A DNA stretch of 64,000 nucleotides from contig JAHJHR010000017.1 in the NCBI GenBank assembly GCA_018823745.1, positions 620,001 through 684,000 of the forward strand, read 5' to 3'. Origin of the DNA: Alphaproteobacteria bacterium (GTDB lineage: Bacteria > Pseudomonadota > Alphaproteobacteria > Oceanibaculales > Oceanibaculaceae). The position numbers and the translations under genes are program-made. Within the stretch, counting starts at the first letter, position 1, and each line of letters begins with the position of its first letter. Below the pieces are notes generated by a model that saw nothing but the letters and a program-made list of their open reading frames with translations, had not been told where the DNA came from and searched no databases. Shown one piece after another: positions 54,944-64,000 of this stretch.

Positions 54944-56316
54944 CCACTTATCCTGTTGGCACTACTGGCTGCCAGCCACGGCAGCGGATTTATCGGCTCG
55001 CCATTCCGGCGCAATTCAACATAGAGCTCAGGCGAGGCATCGCCATCGATGCTCATCGACCCGATCGGTTCACCGGCCAGCAGATACTGGCCCGACACGC
55101 TGTCAATACGCCCCAGCCCGGCAAGCAGCGTATGATATCCGTCGCCATGTTCGATGATCAAGATTTGCCCGTAACCACGAAAACGACCAGCATAAACCAC
55201 CTGTCCGTCAAAAGGCGCAATCACAACTGCATTATCGCGCGCCGCAATGCGGATACCCTTAAGGGTTCCGGTATCGCTGCGCTCGCCATAGGAATGCGCA
55301 ATCTTGCCCTGTACCGGCAGGACAAGACTGCCCTTCGCCTTTTCGATCGACCGGCGCTGCCCTGCGGGCGGCGCCATGCTTGACGTAACCGGGGCACTGC
55401 GTGCCACCGGCGGTATGGCGGCCACCTGACGCTCGGGACGCGGGGCAGGCTTGGCCTGGGGTTGCGGCATCTGGGCCAGGCGCCGCGCTTCTTCCGCTGC
55501 GCGCTTCGCCTCGGCGATGCGCCGGGCCTCTTCCTGGCGGCGGCGTTCTTCCTCGGCCTTGCGCTGCGCCTCGCGCTCGACCTCGATCTGGCGCAGCAGG
55601 TCGCGCAGATCATTGGCCGAGCTGGACATGCGGCCGACAGCCTCGGCAAGCTTCTCGCGCTCCGCCTCGGTGCGCCCGACCAGCCGGCGGCGATTGGCCG
55701 CTGATGTCTCCAGCCGTTTGCGTTCGGCTTCCATCGCCCGCGTGGCATTGGCCAGCTTGCGCCGCTCCGCTTCGATCTCGGCGCGCAGGGCGGCCATATC
55801 CTCCAGCTCGCGGCGCAGGTCGGTGGCGGATTTCTGGACGGTCGGCAGAGCCGCGCGCAGCAGCATGGCGCCGCGCACCGTATCGACCGGGGCCGAGGGC
55901 TGGGCGATCAGCGCTTCCGGCGGCCGGCGCGACAGCCGCTCCAGCGCGCCCAGCAGGGCCGTCACATCGCCCTCGCGCCCGCGCAATGCGGATTGCTTGC
56001 GCCGCGCCTCGGCCTGCAATTCCCGCAGCGAGGTCTCGACGCGGGTCATCACCGCTTCCTGCTCCTGGATCGATTTGGCGATCTTGACCGAATCGCCGCG
56101 CAGATCTTCCATCTCCTCGCGCAGCTTCTGCGCCTGGCGTTCCAGCTCCTGCTTGCGGCGTTCCTCGCGTTCCAGTGCCTGTTCAAGCGCCCGCAGCTTG
56201 CCATCGGGCGGCGGCACCAGCGGCACCGGCGTCTGGGCATAGGCAGCACCCGCCCCGACAAGACTGGCCAGAACGAGCCCCAGGGCCACCGCCCTGCGGG
56301 TGGCGCGGGCAATCAC
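54940..56316 (-). CDS. envC: EnvC-like murein hydrolase activator, degenerate LytM domain
   Basis: 458 residues from GTG 56316, which places the signal peptide (VALGLVLASLVGAGAAYAQ) at the N-terminus and avoids overlap with gpmI; a TTG at 56373 is less likely. Long coiled coil (~40-330, rich in Glu/Arg/Leu) followed by a C-terminal LytM/M23 domain. Zinc ligands are missing: the HxxxD position reads GTLKGIRIAA, and no HxH follows. It should therefore activate amidases at the septum rather than cut peptidoglycan, like EnvC. Confidence 0.88.
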   Translation of the reverse strand: MIARATRRAVALGLVLASLVGAGAAYAQTPVPLVPPPDGKLRALEQALEREERRKQELERQAQKLREEMEDLRGDSVKIAKSIQEQEAVMTRVETSLRELQAEARRKQSALRGREGDVTALLGALERLSRRPPEALIAQPSAPVDTVRGAMLLRAALPTVQKSATDLRRELEDMAALRAEIEAERRKLANATRAMEAERKRLETSAANRRRLVGRTEAEREKLAEAVGRMSSSANDLRDLLRQIEVEREAQRKAEEERRRQEEARRIAEAKRAAEEARRLAQMPQPQAKPAPRPERQVAAIPPVARSAPVTSSMAPPAGQRRSIEKAKGSLVLPVQGKIAHSYGERSDTGTLKGIRIAARDNAVVIAPFDGQVVYAGRFRGYGQILIIEHGDGYHTLLAGLGRIDSVSGQYLLAGEPIGSMSIDGDASPELYVELRRNGEPINPLPWLAASSANRISG

Positions 56317-56323
56317 TGCGGGA

Positions 56324-57934
56324 TCAGGCCGTTGCACGGGCCTCCGCCTTGGCCGCCGGGCTGTCGGGCGCAATGCGGATCAGCGACTGGCCGGTCATTT
56401 CCACGGGCTGGGACAGGCCCAGAAGCTGCAGCAAGGTCGGCGCGACATCGGCCAGGATGCCATCGGCAAGGCCGGTCGCCGCCGCCGGGCCGTTGATCAG
56501 GATCGCCGGCACCAGATTCAGCGTATGGGCGGTATGCGCCTCATGCGTTGTCGGGTCTTCCATCATTTCGATATTGCCGTGATCGGCAGTGACCAGCATG
56601 ACGCCGCCGGCCTGCTTTACCGCCGTTTCCAGCCGGGCCAGCGCGCCATCGATAGTCTCGGCCGCCTTGATCGCCGCCGCCATGATGCCGGTATGGCCGA
56701 CCATGTCGCCATTGGCGTAGTTCACCACGATCAGATCATAGGTGCCGGACAGGATTGCCGCTTCGAGCCTGTCGGTCACTTCCGGGGCCGACATTTCAGG
56801 CTGAAGATCATAGGTCTTCACCTTGGGCGACGGCACGAGAATGCGGTTCTCGCCGGGAAACTCACTCTCCGCCCCACCATTCAGGAAGAAGGTGACATGG
56901 GCGTATTTCTCGGTCTCGGCGATGCGCAGCTGGGTCATGCCGGCATCGGCAACCACCTTGCCCAGCACATTGGACAATTCAGCCGAGGGGAATAGGCAGG
57001 GCAGCAGCTTGTTCAGCGCTGCCGAATAATCGACCATGCCCAGCGCGGCGGCGAAGCGCACCACCCGGCTGCGCGGAAACCCGTCGAAGGCCGGGTCAAG
57101 AAGCGCGGTCAGGATCTCGCGCGCCCGGTCGGCGCGGAAATTCGCCATCAGCAACCCGTCGCCATCCTGCATCCCGGCATAGCCGGCAATCGCCGTCGGG
57201 GCGACGAACTCGTCGGTCTCGCCGCGTGCATGGGCCGACTGGATGGCCTGTATCGCCGTGCCGGCAGCACCGCCCGTGCCCTGCACCATCAGATCATAGG
57301 CCTGGCTGACACGCTCCCAGCGATTGTCACGGTCCAGCGCGAAGAAGCGCCCGATCACACTGGCAACACTGGCAGCCCCCGCCAGATCAGCCTCGAAGCG
57401 CGCCATGTATTCCGCGGCGGCGCGGGGCGGCGTGTCACGGCCATCAAGGAAGGCATGCACCTTCACCGCAACGCCTTGGGCCGACAGGATGCGGGCCAGC
57501 GCGACCATGTGGTCCTGATGCGAATGCACGCCGCCGGGCGACAGCAGGCCCATCAGGTGGCATGTCCCGCCGCTCTGCTTCAGCTTGGCGGCAAAGGCCA
57601 GAAGTTCGGGTGCAGTAGCCAGGCTGCCATCCTGGATCGCCAGGTCGATGCGCGGCAGATCCTGCATCACCTTGCGCCCGGCACCGAGATTCATGTGCCC
57701 GACCTCGGAATTGCCCATCTGCCCGACCGGCAGGCCGACATGAAGTTCCGAGGCGTTCAGCAGGGAACGCGGATAGCTGGCGAGCAGACGGTCCCAGACA
57801 GGGGTATGCGCCTGCGCGATACCGTTATTCTCGGGATCGGTTCGATAGCCCCAGCCATCGAGAATGCACAGGACCACCGGCCCTTTCGGCTTGGCGAAGG
57901 GCTGGGCAGGCTTGGAGGAGGTCATGGTGTTCAT
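56324..57934 (-). CDS. gpmI: Cofactor-independent phosphoglycerate mutase
   Basis: 536 residues from ATG 57934 (ATG 57925 possible; no good ribosome-binding site for either). Metal ligand Asp26 in CILDGWG, phospho-Ser76 in GQMGNSEVGHMNLGAG, and further ligands in VTADHGNIEMM and HTAHTLN. Interconverts 2- and 3-phosphoglycerate using Mn2+. Eight bases from the envC start. Confidence 0.96.
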   Translation of the reverse strand: MNTMTSSKPAQPFAKPKGPVVLCILDGWGYRTDPENNGIAQAHTPVWDRLLASYPRSLLNASELHVGLPVGQMGNSEVGHMNLGAGRKVMQDLPRIDLAIQDGSLATAPELLAFAAKLKQSGGTCHLMGLLSPGGVHSHQDHMVALARILSAQGVAVKVHAFLDGRDTPPRAAAEYMARFEADLAGAASVASVIGRFFALDRDNRWERVSQAYDLMVQGTGGAAGTAIQAIQSAHARGETDEFVAPTAIAGYAGMQDGDGLLMANFRADRAREILTALLDPAFDGFPRSRVVRFAAALGMVDYSAALNKLLPCLFPSAELSNVLGKVVADAGMTQLRIAETEKYAHVTFFLNGGAESEFPGENRILVPSPKVKTYDLQPEMSAPEVTDRLEAAILSGTYDLIVVNYANGDMVGHTGIMAAAIKAAETIDGALARLETAVKQAGGVMLVTADHGNIEMMEDPTTHEAHTAHTLNLVPAILINGPAAATGLADGILADVAPTLLQLLGLSQPVEMTGQSLIRIAPDSPAAKAEARATA

Positions 57935-58045
57935 GATACGCAATATAAGCACAAAAAGAGGACAAAGACAGGGCTTCACACTGACTAAAGCCAAGGAAAT
58001 CAGGCGATTTTAGGGTAAATTGCCGTGCCGGCTGCCCTTTAGCCT
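57935..58045. other. Short gap between gpmI and rlmH
   Basis: 111 bp including AT-rich sequence near 57940-58020. The gpmI promoter probably lies here; no clear boxes or terminator hairpin were seen. Confidence 0.4.
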
Positions 58046-58504
58046 TCATTCCCGGTGATAGGGATGCCCCGCCAATATCTGCTGCGCCCGGTAGAGCTGT
58101 TCGGCCAGCATGCCGCGCACCATCATATGCGGCCAGGTTGCCCGTCCGAAGGCGAGCAGCAGATCGGCGCGCTGACGCACGCTGGCATCGTGGCCATCGG
58201 CGCCACCGATCAGCACGGCGATATCGCCAATGCCGTCATCGCGCCAGCCCCCCAGCAGTGCCGCAAGGCCCGGACTGTCCAGATCGCGGCCGCGCTCGTC
58301 CAGCGCAATGACACGCGCACCGGAAGGCACGCAGGCCAGCAGCAGTTCCGCCTCCTTCGCGGCCAGTTCACCGCCGGAGAGCCGGACTTTCGGCTCGACC
58401 TCCTTCAGCGAAACGGGCCAGCGAAGCCGGCCCGTATAGTGCTCGTAGAGATCGCGCAGGACACCGGGCTTCGCGCGCCCGACCGCTGCGATGGTAATGC
58501 GCAT
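58046..58504 (-). CDS. rlmH: 23S rRNA pseudouridine-1915 N3-methyltransferase
   Basis: 152 residues from ATG 58504 (MRITIAAVGRAKPG). SPOUT-class knot: IALDERGRDLDSPGLA, AVLIGGADGHD and the C-terminal TWPHMMVRGMLAEQLYRAQQILAGHPYHRE, which is near-invariant in RlmH. Modifies helix 69 of 23S rRNA. Eight bases from rsfS. Confidence 0.95.
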   Translation of the reverse strand: MRITIAAVGRAKPGVLRDLYEHYTGRLRWPVSLKEVEPKVRLSGGELAAKEAELLLACVPSGARVIALDERGRDLDSPGLAALLGGWRDDGIGDIAVLIGGADGHDASVRQRADLLLAFGRATWPHMMVRGMLAEQLYRAQQILAGHPYHRE

Positions 58505-58512
58505 AATCGGCG

Positions 58513-58950
58513 TCAGGCCGTGACAGCGACCGTGCTGACAGCCGCAGAGGCCGGCAGTTCCAGCCCCCACATCTTTTCCAGATTATAGAACGCCCTGACT
58601 TCCGGCCGGAACAGATGGATCACGACATCGCCGCCATCGATCAGCACCCAGTCACCCTGGGACAGACCTTCCGCCGCGACCGTGCCGGCATCCGCCGCCT
58701 TCAGCCGCTCCATCAGATGCTCGGCCATGGACGAGACCTGACGGGTCGAGCGGCCCGAGGCAATAACCATGTAATCGGCAAAGCTGGATTTACCGGCGAG
58801 GTCGATGACGATGACATCCTCTGCCTTGTCGTCATCCAGGGATTTTTCCACGACGTCGAGCAACAGCTTCGGGTCGTGGTGTGCAGGCTTGCGTGCAAGC
58901 TTGCGGGTGCGCTTTCCTTCCATCATCCTCGCATTCGTTAGCCCGCTCAT
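58513..58950 (-). CDS. rsfS: Ribosomal silencing factor RsfS
   Basis: 145 residues. Conserved core DVIVIDLAGKSSFADYMVIASGRSTRQVSSMAEHLMERLK (split across ~45-84) and GDWVLIDGGDVVIHLFRPEVRAFYNLEKMWG. Binds L14 and blocks subunit joining. ATG 58950 has GGAGGGG 5 bp upstream and overlaps the nadD stop by 4 bp. The C-terminus carries ~14 extra residues. Confidence 0.95.
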   Translation of the reverse strand: MSGLTNARMMEGKRTRKLARKPAHHDPKLLLDVVEKSLDDDKAEDVIVIDLAGKSSFADYMVIASGRSTRQVSSMAEHLMERLKAADAGTVAAEGLSQGDWVLIDGGDVVIHLFRPEVRAFYNLEKMWGLELPASAAVSTVAVTA

Positions 58951-59543
58951 CCGCCCCCTCCGGCCTCATGCCGGATCCGGGTCGCCGAGAGGGTATGCCG
59001 CCTTGTGTGCAAGAACGCCCATGCCGGCGGCTTTTGCAACACAAGACTGGCTGCCGACCGGGCCGAAACCCGGTTGCGGGCGAATCGCTTCGCCGCCAGC
59101 CCTGCCATCGCTCTTAAAGAATAGGAAGGCCTGTCGAATACCGCAACCGGAACGGTATGAAAGATATCCTTCCACCGATGCCAGCTGGAAAATTGCGGCA
59201 GGCAATCCGCCCCCATGATCCAGACGAAGCGAAACGTCGGGAAACGACGAGTCAACGCCAGCAGCATGTCGGCTGTATAGCGCGTTCCCAGCCTGGCCTC
59301 CAGCCCGGTCGGCCGGATTAGCGGATGCCGGGCAATATGCCGCGCCTGCGCCAGCCTCTCGGCAAAGGGGGCCATGCCCGCCACCGGCTTCAACGGATTC
59401 TGCGGCGTGACCAGCCACCAGATCTCGTCCAGCCCCAGACGCTGCAAAGCGAGCTGCGCGACATGGCGGTGCCCGTCATGCGCCGGGTTGAACGAGCCGC
59501 CCATCAGCCCGACCCGCAGGCGCCGCCGGTCGGGGCGCAGCAA
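58947..59543 (-). CDS. nadD: Nicotinate-nucleotide adenylyltransferase
   Basis: 198 residues from TTG 59543. GLMGGSFNPAHDGHRHVA has the HxGH nucleotidyltransferase motif; WIMGADCLPQFSSWHRWKDIF and ALSATRIRHEA-like ends are typical. NAD biosynthesis. The frame stays open back into proA without any ATG, so the true start could be TTG 59543 or a non-ATG codon further upstream. Coupled to rsfS. Confidence 0.92.
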   Translation of the reverse strand: MLRPDRRRLRVGLMGGSFNPAHDGHRHVAQLALQRLGLDEIWWLVTPQNPLKPVAGMAPFAERLAQARHIARHPLIRPTGLEARLGTRYTADMLLALTRRFPTFRFVWIMGADCLPQFSSWHRWKDIFHTVPVAVFDRPSYSLRAMAGLAAKRFARNRVSARSAASLVLQKPPAWAFLHTRRHTLSATRIRHEAGGGG

Positions 59544-59596
59544 TTGCGTCGGGCCGATGCGGCTGACCGGAAACAGCGGAGACGCGTGAAACCTGT

Positions 59597-60886
59597 TCAG
59601 GGCCTGACCTGCCCCGTACCGCGAACCACGTATTTATAGGTCGTCAGCTGCTCCGCCCCGACCGGGCCGCGGGCATGCAGCTTGCCGGTGGAGATGCCGA
59701 TCTCCGCCCCCATGCCGAATTCGCCGCCATCGGCAAACTGGGTGGAGGCATTGTGCAGCACGATGGCGCTGTCGATTCCCGCCAGGAAACGCTCAGCCGA
59801 TTCCTGATTCTCGGTGATGATGCTGTCGGTATGGTGCGAGCCGTAATTATTGATGTGGCGGATCGCCCCTTCGACGCCATTGACGATCTTGACCGAGATG
59901 ATGGCGTCCAGATATTCGGTCGTCCAGTCGGCCTCGGTCGCCGGGCTGACGCGCGGGTCCAGCCCGCAGACTGCCGGGTCGCCGCGTACCTCGCAGCCCT
60001 CGGTGATCAGATCATCCAGGATCGCCGGCAGCATGCCCGCCATCGCCCGGGCATCGACCAGCAGCGTCTCCGCCGCGCCGCAGACACCAGGCCGGCGCAT
60101 CTTGGAATTGAAGGTGATGCGCCGCGCCTTCTTCGGATCGGCATCGCCATCGACATAGACGTGGCACAGCCCGTCCAGATGCGCCATGACCGGCACGCGG
60201 CTCTCATTCATCACCCGCTCGATCAGCCCGCGCCCGCCGCGCGGCACGATCACGTCGATCAGCCCGGCTGCGCGCAGCATCTCGCCGACCAGCGCCCTGT
60301 CCGTGCTGGGCATTGACTGGATCGCGGCTTCCGGCAGGCCGGCGGCAACCAGCCCGGCGCGCAGCGCCTGGATGATCGCGTTGGAGGAATGAAAGCTCTC
60401 CGACCCGCCGCGCAGGATCGCCGCATTGCCGGCCTTCAGGCACAGCCCGCCGGCATCGGCAGTCACGTTCGGGCGGGATTCGTAGATGATGCCGATGACC
60501 CCCAGCGGCACGGCGATCCGGGATATTTTCAGCCCGTTGGGTTGCTGCCAGTCGGCCAGGATGCGGCCGACCGGGTCGGGCTGGGCCGCGACATCCTCCA
60601 GCCCCTGGGCGATGGCCTCGATACGCGCCTCGTCCAGCATCAGGCGGTCGAGCAGCGCGCGGGTCAGGCCTTTTTCCTCGCCGGCCTGCATGTCGCGTTC
60701 ATTGGCCGCCTGGATGTCACCGGCACTGGCGCGCAGGGCGGCGGCAGCCTGAAGCAGGGCCTGGTTCTTCACCTCGGCCGGGGCCAGCGCCAGCTCCGCC
60801 GCTGCCGCGCGTGCGGCGGCACCGATACGCTGCATCGCCAACGCCGCGACCTCGTCGGGCGTCGCCATTTTTGTCACCGTCGCCAC
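59597..60886 (-). CDS. proA: Gamma-glutamyl phosphate reductase
   Basis: 429 residues. Aldehyde-dehydrogenase-like fold with the catalytic Cys in [17 protein letters not shown] and typical [25 protein letters not shown] and [13 protein letters not shown] stretches. Second enzyme of proline synthesis. Start at ATG 60886 or the in-frame ATG seven codons later. Thirty bases from proB. Confidence 0.96.
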   Translation of the reverse strand: MATVTKMATPDEVAALAMQRIGAAARAAAAELALAPAEVKNQALLQAAAALRASAGDIQAANERDMQAGEEKGLTRALLDRLMLDEARIEAIAQGLEDVAAQPDPVGRILADWQQPNGLKISRIAVPLGVIGIIYESRPNVTADAGGLCLKAGNAAILRGGSESFHSSNAIIQALRAGLVAAGLPEAAIQSMPSTDRALVGEMLRAAGLIDVIVPRGGRGLIERVMNESRVPVMAHLDGLCHVYVDGDADPKKARRITFNSKMRRPGVCGAAETLLVDARAMAGMLPAILDDLITEGCEVRGDPAVCGLDPRVSPATEADWTTEYLDAIISVKIVNGVEGAIRHINNYGSHHTDSIITENQESAERFLAGIDSAIVLHNASTQFADGGEFGMGAEIGISTGKLHARGPVGAEQLTTYKYVVRGTGQVRP

Positions 60887-60916
60887 CTTGATACTCCCCC
60901 ACCCGCCGGGATGCGC

Positions 60917-63213
<2,297 letters not shown>

Positions 63214-63483
63214 TTATTCCGCCGCCACCGCCACCGGGAGGATCGAGACGTAGGTCCGGTCATTCGCCTTGCGGGCGAACTTCACGGCACCCGGGACCAG
63301 CGCGAACAGCGTGTGATCCTTGCCGATGCCGACATTGGCGCCGGGATGGAACTTGGTGCCGCGCTGACGGACCAGGATGTTGCCCGGAATGACGTTCTCG
63401 CCACCGAACTTCTTCACGCCGAGACGGCGGCCCGCAGAGTCGCGACCGTTGCGCGAGGAGCCGCCCGCTTTTTTATGTGCCAT
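63214..63483 (-). CDS. rpmA: 50S ribosomal protein L27
   Basis: 89 residues. [24 protein letters not shown] and [29 protein letters not shown] are diagnostic. The N-terminus reaches the peptidyl-transferase centre. Six bases after rplU. Confidence 0.98.
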   Translation of the reverse strand: MAHKKAGGSSRNGRDSAGRRLGVKKFGGENVIPGNILVRQRGTKFHPGANVGIGKDHTLFALVPGAVKFARKANDRTYVSILPVAVAAE

Positions 63484-63489
63484 GGATGG

Positions 63490-63861
63490 TTACTCCTTCG
63501 TCTGGGCTTCGGCCGCAGGCGCAGCCTTCTTGGCCTTGGTCTTGCCGCCGGCGGCCAGGATATCGGTGATACGCAGCACCGTCAGGTCCTGGCGATGGCC
63601 GTTCTTGCGGCGGTGATTCTTGCGGCGCTTCTTCTTGAAGATGATGACCTTGTCGCCGCGGGTCTGCTCGACGATTGTGGCGGCCACGCTGGCGCCAGCA
63701 ACCCGCGGTGCCCCGACGGAGAGATCACCCTCGCCACCGACCATAAGCACTTCTTCGAGCGACACAGCCGACCCGGCCTCGCCTTCCAGCTTCTCGACAA
63801 GGATAATATCGTCCTTGGAGACCTTGTACTGCTTACCGCCGGTCTTGATGACTGCGAACAT
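63490..63861 (-). CDS. rplU: 50S ribosomal protein L21
   Basis: 123 residues from ATG 63861 ([24 protein letters not shown] 8 bp upstream). [22 protein letters not shown] is the conserved rRNA-binding C-terminal part. It is followed by a ~24-residue Ala/Lys-rich extension ([17 protein letters not shown]), common in alphaproteobacteria. Confidence 0.97.
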   Translation of the reverse strand: MFAVIKTGGKQYKVSKDDIILVEKLEGEAGSAVSLEEVLMVGGEGDLSVGAPRVAGASVAATIVEQTRGDKVIIFKKKRRKNHRRKNGHRQDLTVLRITDILAAGGKTKAKKAAPAAEAQTKE

Positions 63862-64000
63862 AGGTTTAACCACCTGATGCAAATGAATTCCAGTTCGCCC
63901 CGTTTGCCTGCGGCGTCCACCTGTTTCCCCGGAAACCCCGGAAAATCAGGCCGTCCCGCAAGCAATGGGACACCACACGGGAGGCATCCCCCCATGCGAG
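63862..64000 (-). promoter_or_regulatory. Leader of the rplU-rpmA transcript
   Basis: No gene seen in the 139 bp upstream of rplU to the window edge. A promoter for the ribosomal protein operon is expected here or just beyond, but no convincing -35/-10 pair or structured L21 leader could be recognised. Confidence 0.35.

Overview
Organism: G+C-rich DNA with gene orders typical of alphaproteobacteria, most like a free-living member of the Rhodospirillales (inference). Supporting points are the F1-only operon atpHAGDC without the Fo genes, the run xerC-DUF484-transaldolase-priA, the run rplU-rpmA-obgE-proB-proA-nadD-rsfS-rlmH-gpmI-envC-ctpA-deacetylase-rppH, and many ABC/TRAP uptake systems. No rRNA, tRNA, CRISPR array or insertion sequence was recognised.

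Bases 1-12.6 kb (accessory region). The 3' end of an AraC-type regulator is followed by two copies, in the same orientation, of one module: a large secreted repeat protein (minus strand) divergent from a small N-terminal HTH-like regulator (plus strand). Copy 1 is 706-3656 and its regulator carries an in-frame stop. Copy 2 is 8579-12576 and is intact. The secreted proteins join autotransporter-type PATR repeats to RTX calcium-binding repeats. TTCCAA/TTGGAA boxes recur in front of both adhesins and both regulator copies. Between the modules lie a GT-TPR-GT glycosyltransferase and an arsR-gapdh-arsJ arsenate detoxification operon.

12.6-24.5 kb. A spermidine/putrescine-type ABC importer (solute-binding protein, ATPase, two permeases) diverges from a MocR-type regulator. 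An omega-amino-acid transaminase follows, and a shared GAGCCACGG box suggests one regulon for import and deamination of an amine. Then come an exported SGNH-like hydrolase and a 1128-residue fusion of a molybdopterin oxidoreductase with a flavin/2Fe-2S reductase.

24.6-39.2 kb. A COG0523 metallochaperone GTPase is followed by a catabolic region: a second polyamine/opine-type ABC importer, two paralogous amidohydrolases, a CitE-like lyase, a ketopantoate-reductase-like enzyme, a TRAP-TAXI transporter, an IclR regulator, a REP-like repeat and a TauD-type dioxygenase.

39.4-64 kb (mostly housekeeping). FkbM methyltransferase, FKBP isomerase, xerC, DUF484, transaldolase-like protein, priA, atpHAGDC, a diiron ferritin-like protein, then a long minus-strand block for RNA 5'-end processing, envelope maintenance, glycolysis, ribosome maturation, NAD and proline synthesis and ribosomal proteins L27 and L21.

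All functional statements come from reading motifs and gene order; no database search was run.
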